A DNA stretch of 33,377 bases from Selenomonadaceae bacterium (GTDB taxonomy: Bacteria > Bacillota > Negativicutes > Selenomonadales > Selenomonadaceae): contig JAFXTD010000036.1 in NCBI GenBank assembly GCA_017535925.1, positions 1 through 33,377 of the forward strand, given 5' to 3'. Position numbers and translations under genes: made by a program. Positions 1-8,253 of the stretch are shown here, piece after piece; position 1 is the first letter of the stretch; each line of letters begins with the position of its first letter. The notes beneath the pieces were generated by a model. It worked only from the letters and a program-made list of their open reading frames with translations. It made no database searches and had not been told where the DNA came from.

Positions 1-36
1 ATTTGCACTGTTCAGTTTTCAAGGAGCCCCGTGAAT
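1..36 (-). other. rRNA-operon-type leader at left edge
   Basis: Read on the minus strand, this segment contains CTCCTTGAAAACTGAACAG. This is the CTTTGAAAACTGAACA-type sequence found in leaders and spacers of Bacillota rRNA operons, near the boxA antitermination signal. It lies just downstream of a consensus promoter that also points left. I infer that a stable-RNA operon, probably rRNA, begins beyond the left edge. No mature rRNA sequence is inside the window, so the assignment rests on the leader match and the promoter. Confidence 0.55.
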
Positions 37-47
37 CAAGCTTGCTT

Positions 48-76
48 AATATACACCCGAAACCCTTACTTGTCAA
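48..76 (-). promoter_or_regulatory. strong leftward sigma-A promoter, probably of a stable-RNA operon
   Basis: The minus strand shows TTGACA (71-76), a 17-base spacer and TATATT (48-53). The leader at 1-36 follows directly. The -35 is a perfect consensus and the spacing is ideal, as expected of a stable-RNA promoter. The rest of the stretch up to 268 is A/T-rich with many A-run/T-run blocks. A weak open frame crosses it (3-251), but it has no ribosome site or recognisable product. Confidence 0.65.
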
Positions 77-268
77 TACCCTCCCAAAAAATTTTTTTCA
101 ACCACTTTTTCCCGTCACAACGCCGTTCTTCCCGCTTCAGCCTATTTTTTCAAAAAAAATTTTCTTCAACAGCCCGAAAAATTTTTCACTCAAGACCGAA
201 TTTATGCGGCAGGTAAATTGCTTCGTGCTATCGAACATTAAAAAAATTTAAAGGATAGACGAAAGGAT

Positions 269-1156
269 TTGAGCAACGTGAGAACGTTTAAGCTTGGCGA
301 ATTGTTCGCGGGAGCGGGCGGTTTGGTTTGGGGAGCGATTAACGCCGACATCAAATCCGACACGAAAATTATTCATGCGTGGGCAAACGACATTGACCCG
401 TCGACCTGCGCGACCTACAGAAAAAATATTTGTCCCGAAAACCCCGAAAGTGTCCTCTGTTGCGACGTTCGCGATTTAAAATTTGACACGCTCGAAAAAA
501 TTGATGCGCTTGCGTTCGGATTTCCTTGCAATGATTTTTCTGTACTCGGCAAGAAAAAAGGGCTCAACGGTAAATACGGCTTGCTTTACGATTTCGGGAT
601 TGAGGCTCTCAAAAAATTTCAACCCGATTGGTTTATCGCTGAAAATGTTCGCGGGCTTTTGAGTGCAAATAACGGCGAGGCGAAGAGAAAAATTTTAACC
701 GGCTTTTGCAACGCGGGTTATAAAATTTTTCCGCACCTTTACAAGTTTGAGGAATACGGCGTTCCGCAAACACGCTACAGGATTATAGTCATCGGTATCC
801 GTCATGACATTGAAAAGACTTTTCGCCCGCCCTCGCCCAAGCCTTACAAAGATAAAAATATTTCGTCGAGAAATGCTTTGGAAAACCCGCCTATTCTTTG
901 CGAGGCAGCCAATCACGAAAAAACGAAACAATCGCCCGAAGTTATCGAACGCTTGAAATATATCAAGCCCGGACAAAATGCTTTCAATGCAGATATTCCG
1001 CCCGAATTTCAACTGCATGTCAAATCGGCGACGTTCAGCAGTATTTATCGACGGCTTGACCCCGAAAAACCCGCGTATACCGTGACGAAAAAAAAATCGT
1101 GCAGAGAATTTTCTCGGCACGATTTTTTTTATTGGCGGCAATGGAAATGGTTTTGA
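269..1156 (+). pseudogene. C5-cytosine DNA methyltransferase, 3'-truncated
   Basis: This is the 5' two-thirds of a Dcm-family methyltransferase, which would methylate cytosine C5 using SAM. Visible motifs are the SAM loop ELFAGAGGL (motif I), the catalytic GFPCNDFS (motif IV, usually PCQ), AENVRG (motif VI) and GVPQTRYRIIVIGIR (motif VIII). The target-recognition part reaches FSSIYRRLDPEKPAYTV, which in family members leads into motifs IX and X. Here homology stops at about 1086; the frame runs through a terminator hairpin and ends with about 23 unrelated residues. Without motifs IX-X, which complete the SAM pocket, activity is unlikely. The start is TTG at 269, or GTG at 278, which is better spaced from AAAGG at 262-266. 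In related operons this gene is first, followed by a MORC-like ATPase; both are broken here at the same junction. Confidence 0.85.
1087..1130. terminator. bidirectional intrinsic terminator between methyltransferase remnant and HNH gene
   Basis: AATCGTGC (1095-1102) pairs with GCACGATT (1117-1124). An inner GAGAA/TTCTC stem extends the hairpin. A-runs precede it and a T-run follows, so it can stop transcription from both sides. The HNH stop codon (TAA, 1129-1131 on the minus strand) touches the T-run, so this is the natural end of the HNH unit. It also marks the point where methyltransferase homology stops. Confidence 0.85.
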
Positions 1157-1839
1157 GCGATAATCTGTTTGAGTTCATCTATCGAAAGAATGGTGTTTTT
1201 ATCTCTGTGAATCATTCGGTGACAATTTGAACAAACTACCGCCATGTCCGTGGCAGGATTAATTTCAAATTCTTCTTCAAGCGTCGACAACGGAGTCAAA
1301 TGATGAACTTCAATATAGTCTTTACCTCGCGCACCATAAAATTTGTAAAAGTTAAATTCACAAGCCATGCACGTCGTGCCGTGAATTTGAATCGCTCGCT
1401 TCCGCAAAATCGGACTGCGCTCGTAGCGTGTCGTATATATCAATTCGCGGCGACCTTCCTTTAGCGTTCGATAATCAATCGCCGTCTCCGATTGAATGTC
1501 CGATTCGCATTTGGTCTCGTCGATTTCGCGCCCCGACAAAATGGCAATGATGTCTTCGTAGTCAACACTCGCGGTTTGCTTCAATTCGTCGACGGCTTGA
1601 GCAACGGTCATCCCTCTGAACAATCCTTTGAATTCCGTCCCTATGCCCAGATAACGCAGGATACTTCTTACGCGCCAGCCGCGAAAATAATCGCTGTCCA
1701 GCCCCAAAATTTTCTCCTTGATTTTGCGGAAGCTCATACCTTTGAACAGATATGCATCGACAACGGCTTGATGTTGTTCCGTCGAAAAATATCCGTACTC
1801 ACGCTTTCGGTCTTCGCGTTCCAAAATCGGTATCTTCAC
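1129..1839 (-). CDS. HNH endonuclease with N-terminal helical DNA-binding region
   Basis: A 236-residue protein with a C-terminal HNH/McrA-type nuclease domain. Residues 178-212 carry EVHHLTPLS, then CSNCHRMIHR; His179/His180 and the final CH..IH match the metal-binding and catalytic HNH core. CMAC and CSNC are the two zinc-binding CxxC pairs. The N-terminal 70 residues are helical and basic (FSTEQHQAVV, then SFRKIKEKILG) and may form an HTH-like fold. The start is GTG at 1839, chosen because GAGG lies 7 bases upstream. It has its own promoter (1868-1896) and terminator (1087-1130), so it is an autonomous unit. It lies antisense inside the defence operon, replacing the end of the methyltransferase and the start of the ATPase. 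Such proteins act as restriction nucleases in several defence systems; the target here is unknown. Confidence 0.9.
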   Translation of the reverse strand: MKIPILEREDRKREYGYFSTEQHQAVVDAYLFKGMSFRKIKEKILGLDSDYFRGWRVRSILRYLGIGTEFKGLFRGMTVAQAVDELKQTASVDYEDIIAILSGREIDETKCESDIQSETAIDYRTLKEGRRELIYTTRYERSPILRKRAIQIHGTTCMACEFNFYKFYGARGKDYIEVHHLTPLSTLEEEFEINPATDMAVVCSNCHRMIHRDKNTILSIDELKQIIAQNHFHCRQ

Positions 1840-1867
1840 GGCGTTGCCTCGTTTGAAAATTTTTTTT

Positions 1868-1896
1868 ATTGTAGCAGCTCAATCGGCAAGCGTCAA
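1868..1896 (-). promoter_or_regulatory. promoter of the HNH gene
   Basis: On the minus strand there is TTGACG (1891-1896), a 17-base spacer and TACAAT (1868-1873), about 30 bases before the GTG start. The match is close to consensus. Its presence shows that the inserted unit includes its own promoter and puts the right-hand junction with the ATPase remnant at or just beyond 1896. Confidence 0.75.
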
Positions 1897-1899
1897 AAA

Positions 1900-2418
1900 G
1901 TTTTCGCTCATGCACAAATTTTGGACGTAAAAAAATCCGTCGCGGTGCCTCCGACAATCGTAAGCCAAAAACCGGATATGTTCATTGAAAATCTCGCCGG
2001 CAAGAGCAAAAAAAGATGGACTTATCGCGGCAACTTGGAGAGCGATAAAAATTTTCATCACGTGTGGAACAGAATCAAAATTCGTGACGGCGGAATTGTT
2101 TATGACATTAACGACAAGCATCCGATTTTTATCAGACTGATTGAAAAATTTCCTGCCTGCGAACAAAATTTTAAAAACCTGCTGAAATTAATTGCTGCCT
2201 CTCTTCCTTTGAATCAGCTGACGATTGACCTCACCGGCAATGTTGAAATAGAAAATCCCGCAACCTATTCCGAAGACGTTGCAAGAGAAATTTTGAAAGT
2301 TTTCATTGACGGTTTATCGGTCGTTGAGATTAATAAATTACTCGACAGCCTCGTCAAAGACTGTATCTTTAAAAATTATCCGAAGTTACTTGAAGAATTC
2401 GGAAGGAGTGTTGATTAA
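1900..2418 (+). pseudogene. C-terminal remnant of a GHKL/MORC-like ATPase
   Basis: About 170 codons remain in frame up to TAA at 2416-2418. The start of the remnant, ILDVKKSVAVPP, matches the WKIDVKKS-x-A-PP segment just after the transducer domain of MORC/MutL-like ATPases in restriction operons. GGIVYDINDKHPI is the usual next block. The whole ATPase domain (N, G1 and G2 boxes) is missing; the HNH unit occupies its place. The stop overlaps the ATG of the Z1 gene (TAATG), the tight coupling of the original operon. A short internal start (ATG 1978) exists but has no convincing ribosome site. Identification rests on these two motifs plus operon context. Confidence 0.75.
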
Positions 2419-5156
2419 TGACAGAAACCGAATTTGAAAATGTAAAAGGAATTATCTTTGGCAATATTGTTAATTTGACAAGCGGACTCGGTCGTCCGCC
2501 GACCAATCGGGAATTTCTTAATGCCGCCGAAAAAGTTAAGCAAGTATTGCCGATTCTTCTTCCGAATGTAAATGTTTCAGCCGACGACTTCGATAAAATT
2601 CTTCGTTCCGTTCGCACAAATTTAACTGTGCAAATGGAGGGAGAAGATTCTTGCATTGAAGAAGACAGCGGACATAAAAAATGGTTGAATGCCGTCAAAG
2701 GCGACCTCGATTGGTTTTTTTGGACTCGTTACGAAAAATATCTTTTGCACGATAAAAATTGGTCACCCGCATTAATCGCTGCGCTCAATACAACGTCAGA
2801 TAAAATTCTTGACCTCACGGGCGACCCGAACTCGACGGAAAGTTTTTCTCGACGCGGCTTGATTATCGGCGAAGTTCAATCGGGCAAGACCGTAACTTAC
2901 ACAGCCCTTTGCGCGAAGGCTGCCGACGCGGGCTACAAAATTATAATCGTCTTGACCGGAATGCTTGAAGACCTTCGCCGTCAAACACAAGCGCGGTTGG
3001 ATTTGGAATTCGCCGGACGCAAGAGCCAATTTTTTTTATCCAAAAACGCCCCTCGGAAAAATAAATTTATCGGCGTGGCAAAATACGGGCAGGAAAAATC
3101 CATTCCGCAATTTACCTCGGTCGATTCAGATTTCAAAGCCGCGACGCTCGACAATCTTCAGCTCGGCTTGAAAAATTTAAACGGAACCGTTCTTTTCGTG
3201 CTCAAGAAAAATAAAAGCATTTTGGAAAATCTTATCGCGTGGCTCAATCAATCCGTCGAATACGGCGAGACAACGATTAAGCATTCGCTCCTGCTCCTCG
3301 ACGACGAAGCCGACAACGCCTCCATAAACACCAATGATCCCGATGCCGAACCCACCGCGATAAATAATTGCATCCGAAAAATTTTGAAGCTGTTCAATCA
3401 GACGACATATATCGGCGTGACGGCGACGCCCTTTGCAAATATTTTTATAAATCCCTTCGACGAACAAGGCATGCTCAATGACGACCTGTTCCCGAAGGAT
3501 TTTATTTACGCGCTTGACGTGCCGAATAATTATATCGGTGCCGAAAAAATTTTTGACGGCGACGGTTATAAAAATTTCCTTGTGAAGATTGAGCCCGAAT
3601 ACAATCCCGACGTTGAGCTTTGCTTTCCGAAAAATCACCGAATCAATTTAAAAATTAAAAACTTGCCGGAAAGTCTCTGCGAGGCAATGGATTATTTTTT
3701 GTTGGTCAATGCAATTCGCGACCTGCGCGGCGATAAAAAAACTCACAGGACAATGTTGATTCATGTCAGCCGATTCACAAATGTTCACGCGCAGATTCAT
3801 TCTCTTGTTGAAGTTCGCCTTATGGAAATCGCGAACGCCTTGCAAAGTTTTGCCGCTCTTGCCGTCGACGAGGCGGAAAGGTCGAGTCTGTGCATTAAAA
3901 ACTTACACAAAGTTTTTAATAAGCACGGGCTTGAAAAAATCTGCGGCGTGTCGTGGGAAAAAATTTTGCACGATTATCTTCGCAAAGCAGTCGCGCCTGT
4001 GCAAGTCGGTTTGAGAAATTCTTCCAAAGCTCATTCTTTCTATTACGAACGAGACCCCGATGGCTTGAGAGTCATTGCGATTGGCGGAAACAGTTTCACG
4101 CGCGGCTTGACGCTTGAGGGACTTTGCGTCACATACTTTTATCGAAATTCAAAAGCTTATGATACGCTTATGCAAATGGGTCGCTGGTTCGGCTATCGCC
4201 CGAATTATGATGACCTTTGCCGCCTGTGGACTTCGCAGGAAATTATCGATTGGTACGGTTATATTGCCAACGTTTCAAACGAGCTCAAAGGAGAAATTTC
4301 TCTTATGGAGAGATTCGGTCGGACGCCAAAAGATTTCGGCTTAAAAGTTCGTCGTCACCCCGATACGTTGATGATAACCGCGCCAAATAAAATGAGAGTC
4401 GGAGAAAAAATAGAGTGGCCTGTCGAATTAAGCAAAGTTTTAATCGAAACGCCGCGTCTCATCAATGACGGAAAAATTTTATCGGAAAACAAAAATCGGA
4501 TTCTTGAATTCATCGACGGGCTGAAAAGATTTACTCGCCTTGAAGATTCGAACTTTAAAAACTTGTGGCGCGGAGTTCCCAAAAATCTTATTGCAAACTT
4601 AATTCTCGGTTTCAAAATCGAACGCTGGGAAAAATATCAACCTCAACCGATCAGCGAATACATAATGACAAAGATGGACGACGAACTTTGGGACGTGGTA
4701 ATTCCCGAAGGCAACGGCAACGAATATGACGAATTAAAACTTGGCGGCGAAAAATTTATCATCAAGCCGGTTGTGAGAAGTGTTCTTGTCGAAGAGGAAC
4801 AAATTAAAATCGGCGGACAGAATTTACAGGTGAGCAATCCCGGCATGACGCGAGCCGGTTTGACTAAAGAAGAAATTAAACAAGCTGAAGACGAGTTCCA
4901 CGCCCTGCCGAGAAATAAAAATAAATCGCCGTCGGAAAATGTTTATCTCATTCACGGTCGCCGCCCGCTTTTGGCAATTTTTATCATCCGCCCGAAAGTT
5001 GAAGACCCAAGTAAACTTCCCGAAGTTTTATTTGCTTTGGGCGTCGGCTTTCCCGCGCTTGACCCTTCCGTTTCCGAATCGCAAATTAAAACCGCCGATT
5101 TTGTTATCAACGCGGTCGGCAACACGTTTGAATACGAGGAGGGCATTGAGGAATGA
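2418..5156 (+). CDS. Z1-domain superfamily II helicase-like ATPase
   Basis: A 912-residue, apparently intact protein. Helicase-type motifs are clear: Walker A GEVQSGKT (151-158), Walker B DDEAD (295-299), motif III VTATPF (334-339) and motif VI QMGRWFGYR (586-594). GNSFTRGLTLEGL precedes motif VI. This is the Z1 family, found in operons with C5 methylases, MORC-like ATPases, PD-(D/E)XK nucleases and AIPR proteins; comparative genomics predicts that it translocates on or remodels DNA for restriction of foreign DNA. It overlaps the ATPase remnant at the start (TAATG) and the nuclease gene at the end (ATGA). The old operon promoter is now cut off by the HNH terminator, so expression would need a new or internal promoter; I could not identify one. 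Confidence 0.9.
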   Translation: MTETEFENVKGIIFGNIVNLTSGLGRPPTNREFLNAAEKVKQVLPILLPNVNVSADDFDKILRSVRTNLTVQMEGEDSCIEEDSGHKKWLNAVKGDLDWFFWTRYEKYLLHDKNWSPALIAALNTTSDKILDLTGDPNSTESFSRRGLIIGEVQSGKTVTYTALCAKAADAGYKIIIVLTGMLEDLRRQTQARLDLEFAGRKSQFFLSKNAPRKNKFIGVAKYGQEKSIPQFTSVDSDFKAATLDNLQLGLKNLNGTVLFVLKKNKSILENLIAWLNQSVEYGETTIKHSLLLLDDEADNASINTNDPDAEPTAINNCIRKILKLFNQTTYIGVTATPFANIFINPFDEQGMLNDDLFPKDFIYALDVPNNYIGAEKIFDGDGYKNFLVKIEPEYNPDVELCFPKNHRINLKIKNLPESLCEAMDYFLLVNAIRDLRGDKKTHRTMLIHVSRFTNVHAQIHSLVEVRLMEIANALQSFAALAVDEAERSSLCIKNLHKVFNKHGLEKICGVSWEKILHDYLRKAVAPVQVGLRNSSKAHSFYYERDPDGLRVIAIGGNSFTRGLTLEGLCVTYFYRNSKAYDTLMQMGRWFGYRPNYDDLCRLWTSQEIIDWYGYIANVSNELKGEISLMERFGRTPKDFGLKVRRHPDTLMITAPNKMRVGEKIEWPVELSKVLIETPRLINDGKILSENKNRILEFIDGLKRFTRLEDSNFKNLWRGVPKNLIANLILGFKIERWEKYQPQPISEYIMTKMDDELWDVVIPEGNGNEYDELKLGGEKFIIKPVVRSVLVEEEQIKIGGQNLQVSNPGMTRAGLTKEEIKQAEDEFHALPRNKNKSPSENVYLIHGRRPLLAIFIIRPKVEDPSKLPEVLFALGVGFPALDPSVSESQIKTADFVINAVGNTFEYEEGIEE

Positions 5157-6097
5157 TTGACTTTGAAAATCTTCGCGGGCAGTGGGAAAAAACTTTGCGT
5201 GTCGAGCGCGGCTATACTTTCGTCGACACAACGCCGCTTGAATGTTATATCGGTTATGACGAAAAAATTCGGCGAACATTGCTTATCCTCACCGAGCACG
5301 AAATAAAAATTCCTCCGTCGTCAAAGACAGTGGAAATAAAATTGCGCAAACGCAAAGACGGAGGATTTAATTTATCGCTCACGCTGCTTTGCGAAAATGA
5401 AACGGCAGTCTTTGTGGAAATGTGCAGAGACCTGCTGAATTTTTCCGAAGCCGCCCGTGACGAGAAACAAGCCTTGAAAAATTTTTGGCAACGCTACGAA
5501 CATTGGCAAAATCTTTTCGCCGCCGCCAAAAATGATTTACTTTCCAACGAAAGACAACGCGGCTTAATCGGCGAACTGCTTTTTCTGCGCGAACAAATAA
5601 TCAACGGTCGCCCCCTCAAAGAAACCGTCGCGGGTTGGGTTGGAGCTTTGAAGGAACATCAGGATTTTTCTTACGGCGAAATTTGGTACGAAATAAAAAC
5701 CGTATCCGAACAGGCTGAAAAAGTGCGCATACCTTCCCTCGAACAACTTTCACTCGAACGAAAAGGCGAATTGATAATTTATCGACTGGGCAATACTTCG
5801 GGCGATTCATCAATATTCAGCTTGGAAAGTTTTACGCTGAATTCACTTGCAAAAAATTTGTCGGAACTGTTAAGCAAAAATTCTTCTGCCTTGCAAAGAT
5901 TTGAAGTCCTCCTGTTTCAGGCAGGGTATATCGAACGCGAAGAATACGACGACAAATTTTATCGCCTTGCGGAAGTTATAAAATTTGTCGTGGACGAAAA
6001 ATTTCCTCGCCTTACAAAAAATAATCTGCCCTCCGCAATTATCGAGGCGTCGTATTCATTAAATCTGCGCGAACTACAGGAGGAAATTTCTTCATGA
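5153..6097 (+). CDS. PD-(D/E)XK-motif nuclease of the Z1 operon
   Basis: A 314-residue protein of the PD-(D/E)XK motif family (DUF4420 type). The catalytic signature is H169-x-D171, then E180-I-K182 in EIWYEIKTV; RGLIGELLFLRE, about 30 residues earlier, supplies the helix-1 glutamate typical of this fold. It probably is the DNA-cleaving component of the system. The ATG overlaps the end of the Z1 gene by four bases and its stop overlaps the AIPR start in the same way, so it is translationally coupled on both sides. The frame is full length, with all expected motifs and no lesion. Confidence 0.85.
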   Translation: MIDFENLRGQWEKTLRVERGYTFVDTTPLECYIGYDEKIRRTLLILTEHEIKIPPSSKTVEIKLRKRKDGGFNLSLTLLCENETAVFVEMCRDLLNFSEAARDEKQALKNFWQRYEHWQNLFAAAKNDLLSNERQRGLIGELLFLREQIINGRPLKETVAGWVGALKEHQDFSYGEIWYEIKTVSEQAEKVRIPSLEQLSLERKGELIIYRLGNTSGDSSIFSLESFTLNSLAKNLSELLSKNSSALQRFEVLLFQAGYIEREEYDDKFYRLAEVIKFVVDEKFPRLTKNNLPSAIIEASYSLNLRELQEEISS

Positions 6098-8180
6098 ACA
6101 TTGACGAATTCAGAGCGGATTTGGAGGCGGAAATAAATAACAACGCCTTAAACTTTGGAAACGGAACGGCAGCGGCGTTCGCCGAGAAAATTACAAAGCT
6201 CATGCAAGAGGCGGAATATCTCAACGGCGATTTTCAAGAAGCTTTTTTCAGCGGCACACATTCCAAAAAACGGAGCAATTTCCGTATCGACGGTTACATT
6301 CGGGACGAGGCAGATAATTCAATCGTGCTGTTCACAGTTCATTACAGCGACGACGGCAAAAATATGGACAAAGCTTCGGCGGAAAAAAATTTCAAAATGC
6401 TTGAGTCATTTGTCGACGCTGTGTTGAGAACCGACCTTTGCAACGATATTGACGAATCAACTTCCGTCGCCGAGCTTGCAGAAAATTTAAAAGCAATTAG
6501 CGATGAGAAAATCAAATTCATTCTGTTGACCAACGCCAAACGAAGCAACAAACTTCAAGAGATAAAAAATTTTTTCGCTTGCGGCAAAGAGGTCGAATGT
6601 CAAATTTGGGACATTGAAAGAATTTTCGCCGTATATAATTCTCTGCAAGTGCGCGAACCCGTGAAGATTGACTTCGACGAAATTTGCGGCGGGCTCCCTT
6701 GCATAAAAGCTGCAAATGCCGGCGACGATTGCGAAAGTTTCCTGTGCGTCATGCCCGGAAAAATTCTTGCGGATATTTATGACCTGTACGGCAGCCGACT
6801 TCTTGAAGGAAACGTCAGGTCTTTTCTCTCGACGAAACGAGCCGTCAATAAAAAAATTCGCGAAACGATTTTGAACAAGCCCGAAAAATTTTTTGCCTTC
6901 AATAACGGTATCGCCGCGACAGCCAAGAACATTGAGCTTGAACTTTCAACCGGCGGCTTGCATATAAAATCTGTTGTCGATTTCCAAATCATAAACGGCG
7001 GGCAGACAACGGCGTCTCTTTCAAATGCGCGCTTCAAAGACAAAAACAATTTGGAAAAAATTTTCGTCCAGATGAAGTTGACGCGAATCGGTGAAATGCC
7101 TTCGGATAAACAAGAGGAGCTGATTGAAGAAATTTCGCGCTCGTCGAACAGTCAAAACAAAGTCACCGACGCCGATTTTTTCTCAACGCATCCGTTTCAT
7201 GTGGAGATGGAAAAAATTTCTCGGCGAATCTTCGCGCCGCCTCAAAGCGGTTTTCAATATCAGACCAAATGGTTTTACGAACGGGCTCGCGGGCAATATG
7301 TTCAGGAGCAAATGAAAATGACGCCCGCGCAGCAAAAAAATTTCAGAGAGAAAATCCAAAGTCTCAAGTCATGACAAAAACCGATTTTGCAAAATATCGA
7401 ATGAGTTGGCAGGAAAGACCCGACTTCGTCAGCAAAGGCGCGCAGGCAAATTTTACAAAGTTCGCGGAGGAGATAAGCTCGGCTTGGGAACGCGACAAAG
7501 CTCAATTCAACGAACATTATTTTAAATAGACCGCCGCGCTTGCGATTTTGTTTCACGCCGCAGAAAAAATTGTTTCCTCACAGAGCTGGTACAATTCTTA
7601 TCGGGCAAATATCGTGACGTATTCGCTGGCGATTTTTCATCACGCGCTGAAGAAAAAATTTCCGGAGACGGAATTAAATTTGCTTGAGGTTTGGAAAACT
7701 CAAACCATGCCCGAAGACTTTGAAAAAATTTTTGAGAGGATAACTTTCGAGGTAAACAATTTCATCACGGGCGAACGACCGATAACAAATGTAACACAGT
7801 GGTGCAAGCAGGCGCAGTGTTGGATTGACATGAAAAAATCTTTGCGCATTGAAATTCCCGAAAATTTTTCACGGTTTATGATTGGCAAAGATGAAGTCAA
7901 AGCAGAAACAAAAGCCGCCCGCAAAATTCAGACGACGAGTTTCGAGGTGGACGCTCAAACAAAAATTTTATCTTTCAGCGGCGAACTTTGGAAAAAAATT
8001 TCCGACGACGCCTCGTCACGAAAATTGATATTGCCCGACGAAAAATCCGCGCTCACGACCGTAATGAAAATTCCGATTAAAATTCCGTCGCCTCTTCAAT
8101 GCGAAAAACTTCTGCGCTTGCTTGAACGCCTCAAAGAAAACGGTTTGACTTACGAGCCCGACATGTTGCAAGAAATTTAA
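6094..8180 (+). pseudogene. AIPR (abortive infection phage resistance) protein, frameshift plus nonsense
   Basis: The first 426 codons (6094-7374) are an AIPR-family protein with blocks FFAFNNGIAATAKNIE, QIINGGQTTASLSNA and KWFYERARGQY. The frame breaks at an A7 run (7334-7340). One extra A would join it to the next frame, which continues KFQRENPKSQVMTKTDFAKY exactly as expected. That frame meets TAG at 7527-7529, then resumes without a length change as ALAILFHAAEKIVSSQ and NVTQWCKQAQCW to TAA at 8178-8180. So a full-length gene of about 695 codons carries two lesions. The family is associated with phage defence and found at the end of Z1 operons. The N-terminal 426-residue product could still be made; whether it works is unknown. 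Confidence 0.85.
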
Positions 8181-8190
8181 TCGCAAAGAA

Positions 8191-8223
8191 AAACTCCCGC
8201 CAAACTTCGACGGGAGTTTTTTT
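8191..8223. terminator. bidirectional terminator between AIPR and ptsI
   Basis: AAACTCCCG (8191-8199) pairs with CGGGAGTTT (8211-8219) around an 11-base loop. A T-run follows on the plus strand and an A-run precedes it, giving a U-tract for minus-strand transcripts too. It ends the defence operon from the left and ptsI from the right. Confidence 0.85.
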
Positions 8224-8253
8224 ATGAACCGTGACGGTCAAAGATTTCAAAAA

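Noticed and set aside
3..251. An 82-codon plus-strand open frame at the left edge
   Set aside because: It is antisense to a consensus promoter and stable-RNA leader, has no ribosome site, and its composition reflects A/T-run spacer sequence.
7334..7340. Programmed -1 frameshift in the AIPR gene
   Set aside because: The A7 tract could slip, but the restored frame meets TAG at 7527-7529, so slippage would not give a full-length protein.
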